Source: Cloeon dipterum
Taxonomy: Eukaryota > Arthropoda > Insecta > Ephemeroptera > Baetidae
DNA length: 64,000 nucleotides
Assembly (NCBI RefSeq): GCF_949628265.1
Contig: NC_088786.1
Location: 14,632,001-14,696,000, forward strand
Direction: 5' to 3'
The position numbers and the translations under genes are program-made. This document shows, in pieces, positions 13,501-25,049 of this stretch (within the stretch, counting starts at the first letter, position 1; each line of letters starts with the position of its first letter). A model generated the notes under the pieces. That model had not been told where the DNA came from and did not search any database. It worked only from the letters and a program-made list of their open reading frames with translations.

Positions 13501-16500
13501 GACAGAAGTGTGAACGGAATTAATATAATATCAATGTTGGTGAAAGAAAGTTGAATTTGTTGATTGTGCACTAGCTTTTAAATTTTGAGGCAGATAATAA
13601 ACAATATAATCATATTTTTACGTCCCTTTCCATGTTGTGACCACTGAGAGAAAAACTCATATACATGCGAGTGAAAATTTGCAACTAGAAACACCTTCAC
13701 ATGTTTCCCAATTAGAGTTAAAAGTCACTTTCAGTTTTCTTTAACTGCCGTATTGCTCTAAACTTGAGGAATGTTACGCAATTTACCCAATATATGATAT
13801 CTTAACAAATTCCACGAAAAAACCTAACACGATCAAAATCACCTCTCAACTCATTCCTAATTTCGTCTATTCTTTTTTTGTAGCCGTCAAAGAGCGCATT
13901 TAATAACTAAACTAATTTGAATATTCCTCATCCCTCTGGCTCAAACAAAAAAGGTGCGCACACAAAAGCAGCGCGCCGCCGCATAATTTAATACGAAGAT
14001 AGATCTGTGCAGGAGGCAGGTTCATTTCAAAAGTTGTCATTCCAATTGCTATGCTGCGACAGCCGAAACTTGCACCACACCTTGCCCATCCGCCATGGTC
14101 AAATGGAAAAAAGTAGCGATTGTATTTTGTAATACACGCAGAGAGACGAGGAGCCTCCGCGCGGCAGATATGTGTATGTACACCTTAACAAATTTGGAGG
14201 CAGCCAGCAGCCGGAATGAAAAGGTAAAACCCCTTCTCAGTGGAGAGCAGTCACTCACGGCTTAAAAAAATCCAACTGCCGCTGCCTGCACTCAAGTAGC
14301 GAGATTTTCTCTCTGAATTTATATTCATATACACACGCTGAGCGAGGAAGGAGAAGCAGTTGAAGAGCTGTCACCCACTTTATCCAACTTGTCCGCCACC
14401 AAAGTAGAGAGCAGAAAAGAGATCAAGCCGTTGAAGACACTGATACACACTCACAGCCTTTTAATTTGGAACAAAATCATAAAGTTATTTGAAACAAAAT
14501 TAAGTGGCACATGATTGTCGAATTATTGAAGCAAATCTAAGCGATATAAATTCAAAATTAAACTATACAACCTCAACAGTATTTTCAACCATTTAATTCC
14601 GTGGTAAACTGTACAAATAAATATTTTCCACATCAAAAGTTAAAGTTAATGTGAAAATGTCTTGGTAACGACAAGAATCACTGGAATTTTATGAAAATTT
14701 TTTGATCAGAAGAGTTAAATGCAGCTTCCTTGGTGTGTATAGTGAGCTGTATTTAATTCTTCTGACAATTATGACAACCTCACAGACTTCAGCCTTCCTT
14801 TGCAGCTATCAAAAATGTTTTATTTATATATATCGTTTTTTGCAGAAAATACCTTCATGCATTTAAATTAATCATATTTTGATTAAAATTCAAAGACTAT
14901 ATTTTATTAGTTGTAAAGATGTTGAGCCTGAGAGTATTTTTTTCGTCTAGCACACGCATATTTTAATTGAAAACGCGCACATTCTCACATTTTTCATCAA
15001 AATTTACGACCTCTGTTCTGATATAGAGGTGCTGGAAAGGAGGTTGCTCTCGCGGCACATTGAGAGAATAAAAATCCCGATCGTGTATAATGGCTGGCGA
15101 GAGAGTGTTATTATTATTTCATCATTTATATCTCAGCTGATTGCGGTGCTTTTTTATCACTACAAATTTATTTTTCACGAAACACGCTGCTCAGCTCTAA
15201 AGACAGAGTAAAAACTAATTTATCAAGTTAAAGCGATGCCGAGGCCTTTAATTAAGTGGCCGCCGAGCTCGCCGCCGAGCAAGTGAATAACTCCTTTAGA
15301 TATCTCTGCGCGCTTGTTATGTTCGAGTGCAGCCCTCCCATCTCTAACACCTCTGTTTTTCACCAGAATCGTGCGCTGATGAGATTCACGGCACCGCCGA
15401 AAATATAGCACACAATGGCTTGTAAAAAGTCACTCCTATAATGCTTATTATACCAAAGATAAAAATTGACGTCTTTAACACGTATGTTCGATTCGAGAAA
15501 CGTTTCTTTTAAGCACCAGATTTTAGACAAACATGACTGATTTCACGCTTTTCAGATTAGATTAAAACATTGAACAACGTCAGAGTGCTTTTCGGGGTCG
15601 CGATTTTTTCCTGGGAAGCATAATTCTCACTCATATAATCCTGAAAGTTGCTCTGTAAAATTATTTTATTTTTTCACTGGTTGTGAAGTGATTATAAAAA
15701 AGGATTTTTACTATTTAATTAATTTTTAATATAACAATATGCTTATCGTCATCATTTGTTCTGATCTGTCAGGCCTGTTTGGTTTGCACAGTTTATTATG
15801 AAAATAAGAAGCAATAATATGGAAAAACCAATAAGGCAGCCGAGATTGGAACAATTTTTTCCTAATTTCGATTGGCTTAATAAATAGCTATGACAATGAA
15901 TAGAGTGAAAATATGTTTACATGATCACTAGCCTTTCCTCGCATTTAATGTAAATACCTGTATGAAATTGTGAACATTAGGTGTAAAGAGAGTAAATTGA
16001 CCTGCGCATAAGAGCTCGAACATTGTTTTTGCATTGCTCGCATTTTTTGCGCCAGTGGCCGAAATCCAAGTTTATGTTCCAATGGCCTGCGATCAATCAC
16101 AGACGAAATGGAACACATGCATAAATATGGTTTGTACGCGTGAAGACCTGCAAATTCCACCGTCCGCTTCGCACCGTCATTAATAATTTTGTCTAAAGCT
16201 GGCGATTGCACCCTATCATCAAAGCACTGCGGTCATTACTCACTATCACAGAACGCAAAGTGTATATTTATTATTTCATTTTTCCACCTCAGCCGCGCGT
16301 ATTCATCTCATCAGCATCACACTGTTGTGCTGCGTGATAAGCGGGCAGTTTTTTCATCGCCTCTTGTCAACTGGCGACCACTATTACATAGTGAACAGTC
16401 TGCGCCTGATTATTAACTCTTTCTCAGAGTTAACTACCTCGTATTCAGCAACACGTCAGCACTGTCATTCGTTTTATTTGTCAATTTTCGGGTGACACTG

Positions 16501-19500
16501 AATGATAATCGCTCTGACATGGGGATACAGCGCCTTTGTATAGTGACGCTTGCTAATTTGGTTTAAAATATTGGTTTTTTTGTCACCGGGAAACTCGAAA
16601 AAAAAATTAAAAAGTGCAGTTCTTAAAGTCAATATGAAATGATACTCAATTACTGCTTAAAATTTTGTTTTAAATTTTTTTGGCACGAACATGAATATTT
16701 CCATCAATTTGATACGCCACGCGTTATCTGCATGTTTATTATTATAAAGCAGTGAAAGTGTTATGCGAATTTTTCATCTAATTCAATTTGACATATATAT
16801 TTTTAATTTAATTAGACTGTCCATTACCATTTAGTTTTAACTTTAATTATTGTTGAAAATTTAAAAATTACGTAATGACTTCTCTTATGGAATTGCTGAA
16901 TATTGTTGTTAATAGTTTATATATTAAGTATTTAATGGGAAGAATTGAAATACTAATTCAATAAAGCAATCTTGGTATATTAAACCTCTTATTCAGATAT
17001 GGCTTAAATATTCAACAGTTTTATTCACCGGAAATTTAGTCCTAAGTTTTGAAATGATATGAAGGGATATCGCCTCAGCCCCTAGACGGGACAAGAAGCT
17101 CATGAAAGGGTTGCAACCAGGAGCTGAAACTATATAGTTAAATGGAAATTACTGCATAAAATAATGCGGAAATATAAACAGCTCGATATACACCGCAAGG
17201 AAGCTCCATTTCATTTTAACATTTTGGAAGTGTTATATATTAGTCATAGTCATTAGTCATAAAAATATTCTAAAGCCCTAGATTATATTACTCGTAGTCA
17301 GATCAATTTTTCAAGTGAAAACTCCTTCCAAATCTAAAATCGATGCTGCGTAGGTTTTGAAGGATTTGATGCTCTCTGTATATTTTCATTAATATTCATT
17401 TCCATTCATTCGAAAGCGCATCTGGCACTCGAGTTGTGTTTCTCATAGTCGGTCTGACGTGTCCGTCGGGCCGATTACACTGAAACCTCTGCGCTCACAT
17501 ATACACACACGGCCGACGGGACATTAGCCAGCTTTTCTACCTCGGCGAGACGACGTGTCAGAAGCAGGGGCGGCTTCTCCTTTTTTCCAAATGCATGTAA
17601 TAATGTTCAGTGACAAGCAGTCGTCCGGGCTGTACACATTCCGATCGAGATTACTCTGTTTCCCCGGCTTATAATCCGCGCGTGGTGGATTCGTATCGAA
17701 TATTATTGAAAAGGTGTGATGAAGAATTGCCTTTGTGATCGGTAAGTCAAAAGGTATTAGCGCGCAGATGACGGCGTTCAGATTATAAAACACCGCGCGC
17801 CGCCGCCACAAGCGAAAGAAAGGCTTGTTTCGGCTAAGCGGCGGAGTAGATTAATCCGCGTGTACGTCTGTGTGCACCGACCAACAAACAACCAGCCATA
17901 TGAACCACTGTGGCATCCAAGAAAGCAGCACGCAGAGAGATCATCTCGGGCGGCGGTAAGACAAAGGCAGCCGTAAATTTTTCAGAGCTCGTTCCTGCAA
18001 CCCGCCCATTAAAATCCTGCACCTCTATTTATTCTTATCGGCTATCGCAAGACCACGTGTGCTCGCCGCAGATTGAATTTTTATTAACAATTTTGAATTA
18101 CAGTTTTTTTATAACTGCGTATAGCAATCGACCGTTTAATTAAATTTTGCACAGCAAATTTGCTTGTTGAAACTGTCTGGTGAACTAGAAAAATAGCAGT
18201 TTAGAATAAAATAAAATAATAGACGGAAAAAATTTTCTGTCATTGAATTTCGGATAAAATTTTCGGTAAAATGCATCTCTTAACTCTTCATATTTTCCTA
18301 AGCTGTATTTATGTAAGAATCTTGAAATTCTGATAGATTTACATAACGGTGTTTAACAACCGACAAAAACAACCTCGATAGCCAATTTTTACATACAAAT
18401 AAAATAATATTTTTCACAACCAGTCAAACAATAACTGCCGTAAAAACACAAGAGAGGGTGACACTTCAGATAAAAAATTTAATTAGTATTTTAAGACCTT
18501 GTCCAGGCGGACAATGATACAGTGAGCTCAGATTTAAAAATAGTGTGTTCTTCGCAGACCATCCTTAACTTCATACGTTACCACTTTAAAAAGAAATCAA
18601 CAAAATCATAATTATGAAAAACAGGATTGACCAAATCTTTGATGAAGCACACAACTTTCTTTTATTGTTCGAATGAACTCTCTAAATCCTTTGTATATAT
18701 TTACATTTTTTGAATGTAAGGCATCAATTTTAGTGCTACCTCATTTTATCTTATTTTGAAGAGCTTCAATTTAGATCTCTTTTGAGTTTCATTGAGTCTC
18801 ACAATTCTCTAAAATTTCCTTAAAAACCTCAAAATACCAGAAGGTCCAAGAAGAGTAATAGCCGGGCGGGTAGGCAGGTTGGTATACAATGCGTACAATC
18901 AAGAGTACGGCTGCGTTTTTTGCTGTTAAAATCTCTGATTACCTGATTGATATCGCGTATGCGAAGCGAGTGCACGCAGCACAATTTTACTCGTCTTTAT
19001 CAGGTCTCATCTGGCCAGCAGAGTTATTGCTCCTAATTTATTATCTCGGTGCTGGAAGAAGAAATAAGCGAGCGCACGGGTCGGTGCTCGAACAAAAGTA
19101 ATTCCCGCGCCCGCCAAAGGTGGAATAACTTGTTAGAGGTGCGCGCACATTCGTTTAAAAATACATATAAATATTACCGATCGCGACTCATGAGGCGGGA
19201 GCACTGGAGGTGTTTGAATTATGACTCTCGGGGGTTGTAATTATCTGCGGAGAAGTTCACACCTAGATAATGATTTCGACACTGCATCTGCCTCCTGAAA
19301 CAAAAGCGACCGCCGCGAGGGCTCAAGCATGGTGCAAACCGATTTCGATTAAGACGCCCCTCAAGTGTACCATTTTTTAAATCAAAGAAAAGAATTTATA
19401 ACATTCACGTTTATAATCTACAGGGTCAAGTAAGAGTTGAAAATATATAAATTTTTTTCAAACTTTTCAGGTAGACATTTTAATAAGTGGGGTGTATTTT

Positions 19501-20909
19501 GACTTCTCATTTGATAATTGTTAGAGAAATGGGGACAAAAACGATAAAAACTGCATTATCCATTTTTCTTCAACCTATTATGAGATCTCAATTAAAAGAT
19601 ACTTGTACAATACTAAGGGATGTTGCTCAATGCAACGCAGACCATTCGAGAAATCTTCAAAAACTATTATGAGATTACAATATCTTTTACAAAGATTTAA
19701 TGTGCCATGCTTGAAATCTTAACATTCTCTCCTCTAGCTTGAGTTCCTTGTTTTCCTTCCGCATGTCTAAACAGATATATTTTAAAAATAAAGACACAAA
19801 ATAATATTTTAATTTTGGTACTTAATTTAGTATTGTTTTAGAGATTCTCAGATAGAGAAAGATTGTTGATCTAATTGATTGTGAGAAACTTCACAGCCAC
19901 ATTTTAAAATTAAATACGAGAGTGGTTTTTCTAGCCGTTTTTTGTGGTTGAAAGGTCGAGGCGGAGCGCGTGTGTGGCCATCAACACGAGTACACGCATC
20001 ATGCTGCCGCAGCGCAGAAATAATTATGTCCGACTAATAGCCCTTAATATTAGCTACGGTGTGAGAAAGAGAGGCGTCAATAAATTCTCAGCCGACGATA
20101 ATTCATTCACGCATCTGGTAATTGAGCCGCCTTTATTTATGTGCAAACGCGAAACAACGAGCGTCAAATCGGTGACCTGGACTTTAATTAAAATTACGGT
20201 GCTAACGAGATGGTTCGCATTTTACTGCCCTTTCTCTCTCTTCGGCAATAGGAACTTGTTTATCATTTCTGCTCGACCTTTCGGCGTAATTGCAGCTACC
20301 TATAGTGCTCAAAAACTGTGAGAGAATTGACGGTTTACCGATTATTGAGACTTAACGGGATCAGGGCAACTCATGATTCATTCCACCATTTTGACCCTGA
20401 TTAGAAAATCTTAAAATTTATCCCACAGCTAAAACATTTTTTAAAATACTTGTGAGCGATTGATATTTTTATGGCTTAAATAATCAGTATTAGATAAAAT
20501 CTAATAATCATTATAGCTAAAAACAGAGCCTTTTTGCCAAGTAATATTTATGCCTTGTGAAAATGCTGAACTAATTTATCGCTTCTGTGATTAAAGACTA
20601 TGAATAATATTTATTTGCCATTTTAACTTCGTCTAAATTTTATTACCCGCGTAATTCTTTGTGCTCTGAGCTACTTCGCTCTGTGGACACGGCTCTGCTG
20701 TCAGGGGTAGGATTTCGTCGACACGAGAACGGTATACGAGTGACATCTGTTGGAAGGAGAATGAACTAACTGAAGGCTCTGCGAGTACCGAGAATTCAAA
20801 AATTAGTTTCCTTTGAAATTCATCGGTTTTTCATCTACATGAAGTTCTTGCTTTTTTTAGGTGGTATAATTGTCTTTCAATTGAAGTCAGTTGTTTTCAT
20901 CTCAAACAA
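13501..20909. other. Non-coding DNA, right part before the gene cluster
   Basis: No supported exon. GC-richer blocks lie near 13890-14450, 14950-15400, 16000-16520, 17400-18060, 18880-19340 and 19900-20300, separated by AT-rich DNA. Open frames of up to 125 codons (for example 19944-20321, plus strand) show no domain, signal or family resemblance that I can name. It ends at the poly(A) signal of carboxypeptidase copy A. Confidence 0.6.
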
Positions 20910-20915
20910 TTTATT
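20910..20915 (-). terminator. Candidate poly(A) signal, carboxypeptidase A
   Basis: AATAAA on the minus strand, about 160 bases downstream of the stop codon at 21078. No nearer AATAAA was seen. Confidence 0.5.
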
Positions 20916-21077
20916 GGTATATTTTCAGATCTTGTTTTGCATTTGTTCAAAAAGATGTCTTGACAAAAATGAATAGTTCATATAGTATGAAATGAAATAA
21001 TGAAAAATAAATAATGTGATTTACAAATTATGTTTTCAAGTGCATTATAGATGCACAAAGTTTTAGCTTTGCCATTA

Positions 21078-23983
21078 CTAATTAATTGGGTTCATTTTCA
21101 ATGTATTCAGCTTTATGATATTTTCCGTCTTGGTTGACAATTCTTTATAAAACTCCACGTGTTCCTGATCTGGCAGTCCAACAATGTTGCGCATCATTGC
21201 AATAGCTCCCTCAGGGTTGTCATACGGAACAGAATGTCCAGCCCTGTTGATCCACCAAAAGCTGAACCGGCCGAATCGCTTGACGTATCCCTCGGTGTAA
21301 TCGTGCACTGTGATCGCGTCCCTGGGAGCATTGACCCAGTCTGACAAATTGGACCAATTCATCTTTTCCGCCCAAATCAGTTGCGCTGGAATTAAGTCGC
21401 TTTAGATGTGAAAGGACAACGACAATTTCTTTAAAAAAGTGAATTGAATTTGAATACCTGGTGTGTTACAAATCAAGTCCAGTTGTCCATTATCGACCGC
21501 CACTGTCAATTCAGAGTCCTCCAGCAAAGTTTCAACTATTTCAAGAAGATAGAAACAAGACTCAATTAATCGTTAAGCTTTTATGTATTTTTTCGTGAAT
21601 TGATTTAGTTTTACCATCTAATAAACATAAATTTTAATTTGCTCCTTCTCTGGTTTTGATAATACCAAAACTTGTGTAAAATTTTATCACACAGAAATAT
21701 ACTAATTAAAATACATATAGGTGAATTTGCTGTCCAATTTTTACATCCCAAAACTTACCGGCTCCAACAGCTGGCTGCATAAAATCGTCCCAATTTGCTT
21801 TAAAAACTTTAGCGCTTTGAGAATTCCACGTGCTCAGATATGGTAGGGTTGCACTCAGCTTGTCAAAAATTTTGCCGTTCATCAAATCAGTAAGTGACTG
21901 GGTGTTTGTGGTGCGCAAAGCAAATTGTATAGCCATGGCTGTAAAACGAATCAATTTAATAATATTTTTCCCAGAAGGATTATTATCAAAATTTGTACAT
22001 ACCGAAAGGGTTATTACTAAATGTTTTAAGGTCATCTTCGTTCAAATCGGAGGGTGAAGTTTTCTTGAGAATGTTATAGAAGTCAATGTTATGTCCATAA
22101 ATACTGATGAGCACCTCCGTGTTGGCCCAGCATTGCGTTGCATTTGTCCATTTCTTATTGTCTACGAGATCACGGCATTTTGCCGCGTATTTGCTGATTA
22201 TATTGTGCCGACGTGTGTCAAGGATGCCCTGTCATAAAGAGGGCATTTGTTAGCAATTGAAGGGATATTTAAATATATGTAGTAATACATTAAATACATC
22301 TAAATAATTTGTTAAAACCAATTTAAATGCTTAAATAAGGCTTCAGTGAGTTTATATACCATAATAAATGTGTCAAAAAATGAAATTATACCACTTGAAG
22401 AAGATATGGAGCCCAGCTGGTGGTCGAGTCGATTGGAGAGATCCACGCAGATCCCAAAGCTACTCCCTTAAAGTTTCCAACGATTTCCCCAGCTTTCATA
22501 GCCTATTTGTTTCCACGGTTAATCATTTCAAATCCAAATATAGTTAATTGGGAAATATATACCTTATCCATTTCAACCCCAAAAAAGGCTGCCATTTTCC
22601 CTCCATACGATTGCGAAAAGCAGTAGACTGGCGTTTTAACAAACTGCGGATTTTTTTCATAAAACAGCTTCATGAACGAGACCAAATCTAGAGCGATTCC
22701 AGTTGCATTCGTGGCCAAATCTTCGTCGTTGTCGACGTATGAGTATCCGGCACCCACCGGATTATCCAGGAAAATCACATTGGCGTGATGCACCTAAAGC
22801 ATAAAGGCAACTCTGCGTCACGAATGAAGAAGTGCGTACCACAGAAGATACCCATGAGTTGTTTCTTGGCTTAAGATCAATGTCCAAAGGTCCCATGCCC
22901 TTGAAATTGCCGTAGCCGGTGCTGCCTGCGCCAGGTCCACCCTGCAGCCAGATAATGATCGGGAGGGTGGCTGGGTCCTCAGCGGCGGTCGACGTGAATA
23001 GCCAGTAAAACATGTGCGCGCCGGGCCGCACGTCCATATAGCCCCAGTCTTCGCTGCCAGCCTTCAAGGTCGTGTTTTTCAGTGGAACACATTCTGCAAT
23101 AACGTTTAAAATTCACATCAGGGACACTGTGATTAAATCTTGTCAAAAACTCTTGAAATTTATTTCCAAATTACTTGGCATAGATGAAACTTACAATTCA
23201 CAAAATGGTAAAATTTGATTTAGGTAATAGTAGACTCAGGAATATTTAGTCGATTATTTCCGGTCTTTTTTTATATATTTGTGGAATATATTATTTATTA
23301 TTTACTTAACGTTTCATTTTATTTCTCCAATTAACAGGCTTAGGTGGGTTTGCTAGAGAAGTTTTTCTCGTAATATGGTGAAATCAGTGATTTTTTTGGT
23401 GCATCCGTAATATTCTTTGGAACAAAAATTGAGCTAACATACATGCAATTCTTACAACGTTTTTTATGCACTTTGCTAGATTTCACATAAATTGTGAATT
23501 TCTAGAATTTTTGTCGGATGCTTTCGAAAACAATAAATGAGTAAGAAATTAAAAATAAAAGAAAAATGTTAATTTTGAAGCTATGAATTTTTCCCAGAGC
23601 AAAAATACGGAGAGCCTGAGAAGTAATTCAAAATTCCAGAACAAATCGAGTATATTTTCATCACCATTGTTGCAATTTAAATTTAATTTTGGCAAAAAAA
23701 ATCGGAGTTAAATATTTTTTATATTTCATGAATTGATCCTTAAGAAATGTTGAAATTTGTCAATTTCGTGAGAAAAAATTGTCAATCGACCAAAATTTCT
23801 AAGTCAATGCTCACTAGCTAGATTTAGAAAAGATTTCATAATAACACGAACCATTGAATCTAACCAGGGCAAAATCTAAAATAATTTAGGATTTCTTGAA
23901 CTTAGATAATTTAGGAACACTGTACCTGCACTGGAAGCAAGCAAAAGCCCGAGGATGACTGTGACCACCGATCTGGTTTTCAT
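21078..23983 (-). CDS. Scpep1-like: Serine carboxypeptidase, retinoid-inducible type, copy A
   Basis: Predicted 477-aa secreted or lysosomal serine carboxypeptidase (S10 family) that removes C-terminal residues from peptides. Eight exons keep frame from start to stop: 23983-23926, 23093-22852, 22793-22563, 22502-22392, 22228-22003, 21938-21759, 21535-21458, 21385-21078. The first exon encodes a signal peptide (MKTRSVVTVILGLLLASSA). The triad is visible: Ser162 in SQSYGGK, Asp369 in NGQLDLI, His426 in RAGHSVP. Residues with the S10 substrate-loop motif (WLQGGPG) lie in exon 2, but this copy has GGPGAGST where copy B has GGPGGSST. Length fits the vertebrate SCPEP1 family (about 450 aa) plus a C-terminal extension of about 20 residues. 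It is the downstream member of a tandem pair, sharing all seven intron positions with copy B. Family assignment is secure; substrate is unknown. Confidence 0.9.
22608..22610 (-). other. Catalytic serine codon, carboxypeptidase A (Ser162)
   Basis: The serine sits in the SQSYGGK motif in exon 3. S10 peptidases usually read G-[EQ]-S-Y-G-G here; the residue before Gln is Ser rather than Gly, as also in copy B. Confidence 0.85.
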
Positions 23984-24000
23984 AGTGGTCTCCAGTGTAA

Positions 24001-24036
24001 TGAATGCAATGGAGAAGACGGCGACCAATTTATATA
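24001..24036 (-). promoter_or_regulatory. Candidate core promoter, carboxypeptidase A
   Basis: TATATAAA on the minus strand at 24036-24029 is followed by an initiator-like TTCATTA with its A at 24001. The spacing of about 35 bases is slightly long. The start codon is only 18 bases further on. WGATAR words lie upstream at 24274-24279 and 24291-24296. Confidence 0.5.
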
Positions 24037-24950
24037 AGCTTGCACAAATCCGTTATGAGCAAGGTGAAGTCATTTAAATAAATCAGCGACGCTTTTCCGT
24101 TACAAAAGGATTCTTTAGAAGGTATATGTGTCTCAGGTCATGCAAGGTTAGTTGAGAGTATCCAAAGGTAGAGAGCCTCAGGCTAGCAACACTTGAACGT
24201 GCGACGCGAAAAGTGCTTTTTATCGCACCGTACATAATATTATGCGAACAGCGCGCTGCTTTAAAACTTGTTTTGATAGGCACACACGTGAGATAACGTG
24301 TAGTGTTGGAGACAACTATTTATGATGCAATTATCACAACATAATTGCGGACTGCACCTTTTGCCTGACCATATTTTAGTTTCTATAAATTTAAAAATAA
24401 ATACTGTGATGTTGAAAATCGTAGTAATCAGTTTGCGAAACAAAACAATGAAAATCATGTTAACCTATTTTGTATGGTTGGGACAACACGTCTGCTTATC
24501 TTATTTGAACGGAATTCCCAGTAATTTAGACAGGAAAATATAAAAAAATAATTGCTGGCAATGGAAATGGATTGATGCGCAGTGTATAATGTTTTAAGGA
24601 ATGAAAAATATTTTCTTCTTTAGTGTTTTGAAATGTTTCTTTCGTGGGGCTCACGAGAAAGATATTAAATCACACCTTAAGAAAATTAAATCTCTGTTGC
24701 AATTTTTCTTGACATTTTACATTTTTGCGAAAGGTCAAAACGGTGTTAAATTTTAAACCACAATATTATGGCAATCGTGGCTATACGCGTAATTATTTTG
24801 TTTATGCAACAGATAAGTTCGAATGTGATGATTAAATTTATAATTTAATGAATTCATTTATTCATTACTTTATTAGCAAAAATGATAAAAAATTTGAGGG
24901 AGACAAAATGATTTTATATTATTATGTAGATTTCTTTGCTCGTTTGCCAC
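24037..24950. other. Intergenic DNA between carboxypeptidase copies
   Basis: AT-rich DNA that must hold the promoter of copy A and the 3' end of copy B. Two ACGTG words flank an AGATA at 24286-24300. I see no coding exon. Confidence 0.6.
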
Positions 24951-24956
24951 TTTATT
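24951..24956 (-). terminator. Candidate poly(A) signal, carboxypeptidase B
   Basis: AATAAA on the minus strand about 95 bases after the stop codon of copy B. Further AATAAA words follow at 24874-24869 and 24862-24857. Confidence 0.6.
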
Positions 24957-25049
24957 TTTACATATTCGTTAACTTGAAGCGCTCGAACTTGCAAAAATCC
25001 CTTATCGCAAGCGGAGACCAGATTGGTGACTTCCTTGTCTTGACGTCTT

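Noticed and set aside
19944..20321. 125-codon open frame on the plus strand
   Set aside because: No domain, signal peptide or repeated hydrophobic pattern; a frame of this length is expected by chance in a GC-richer block.
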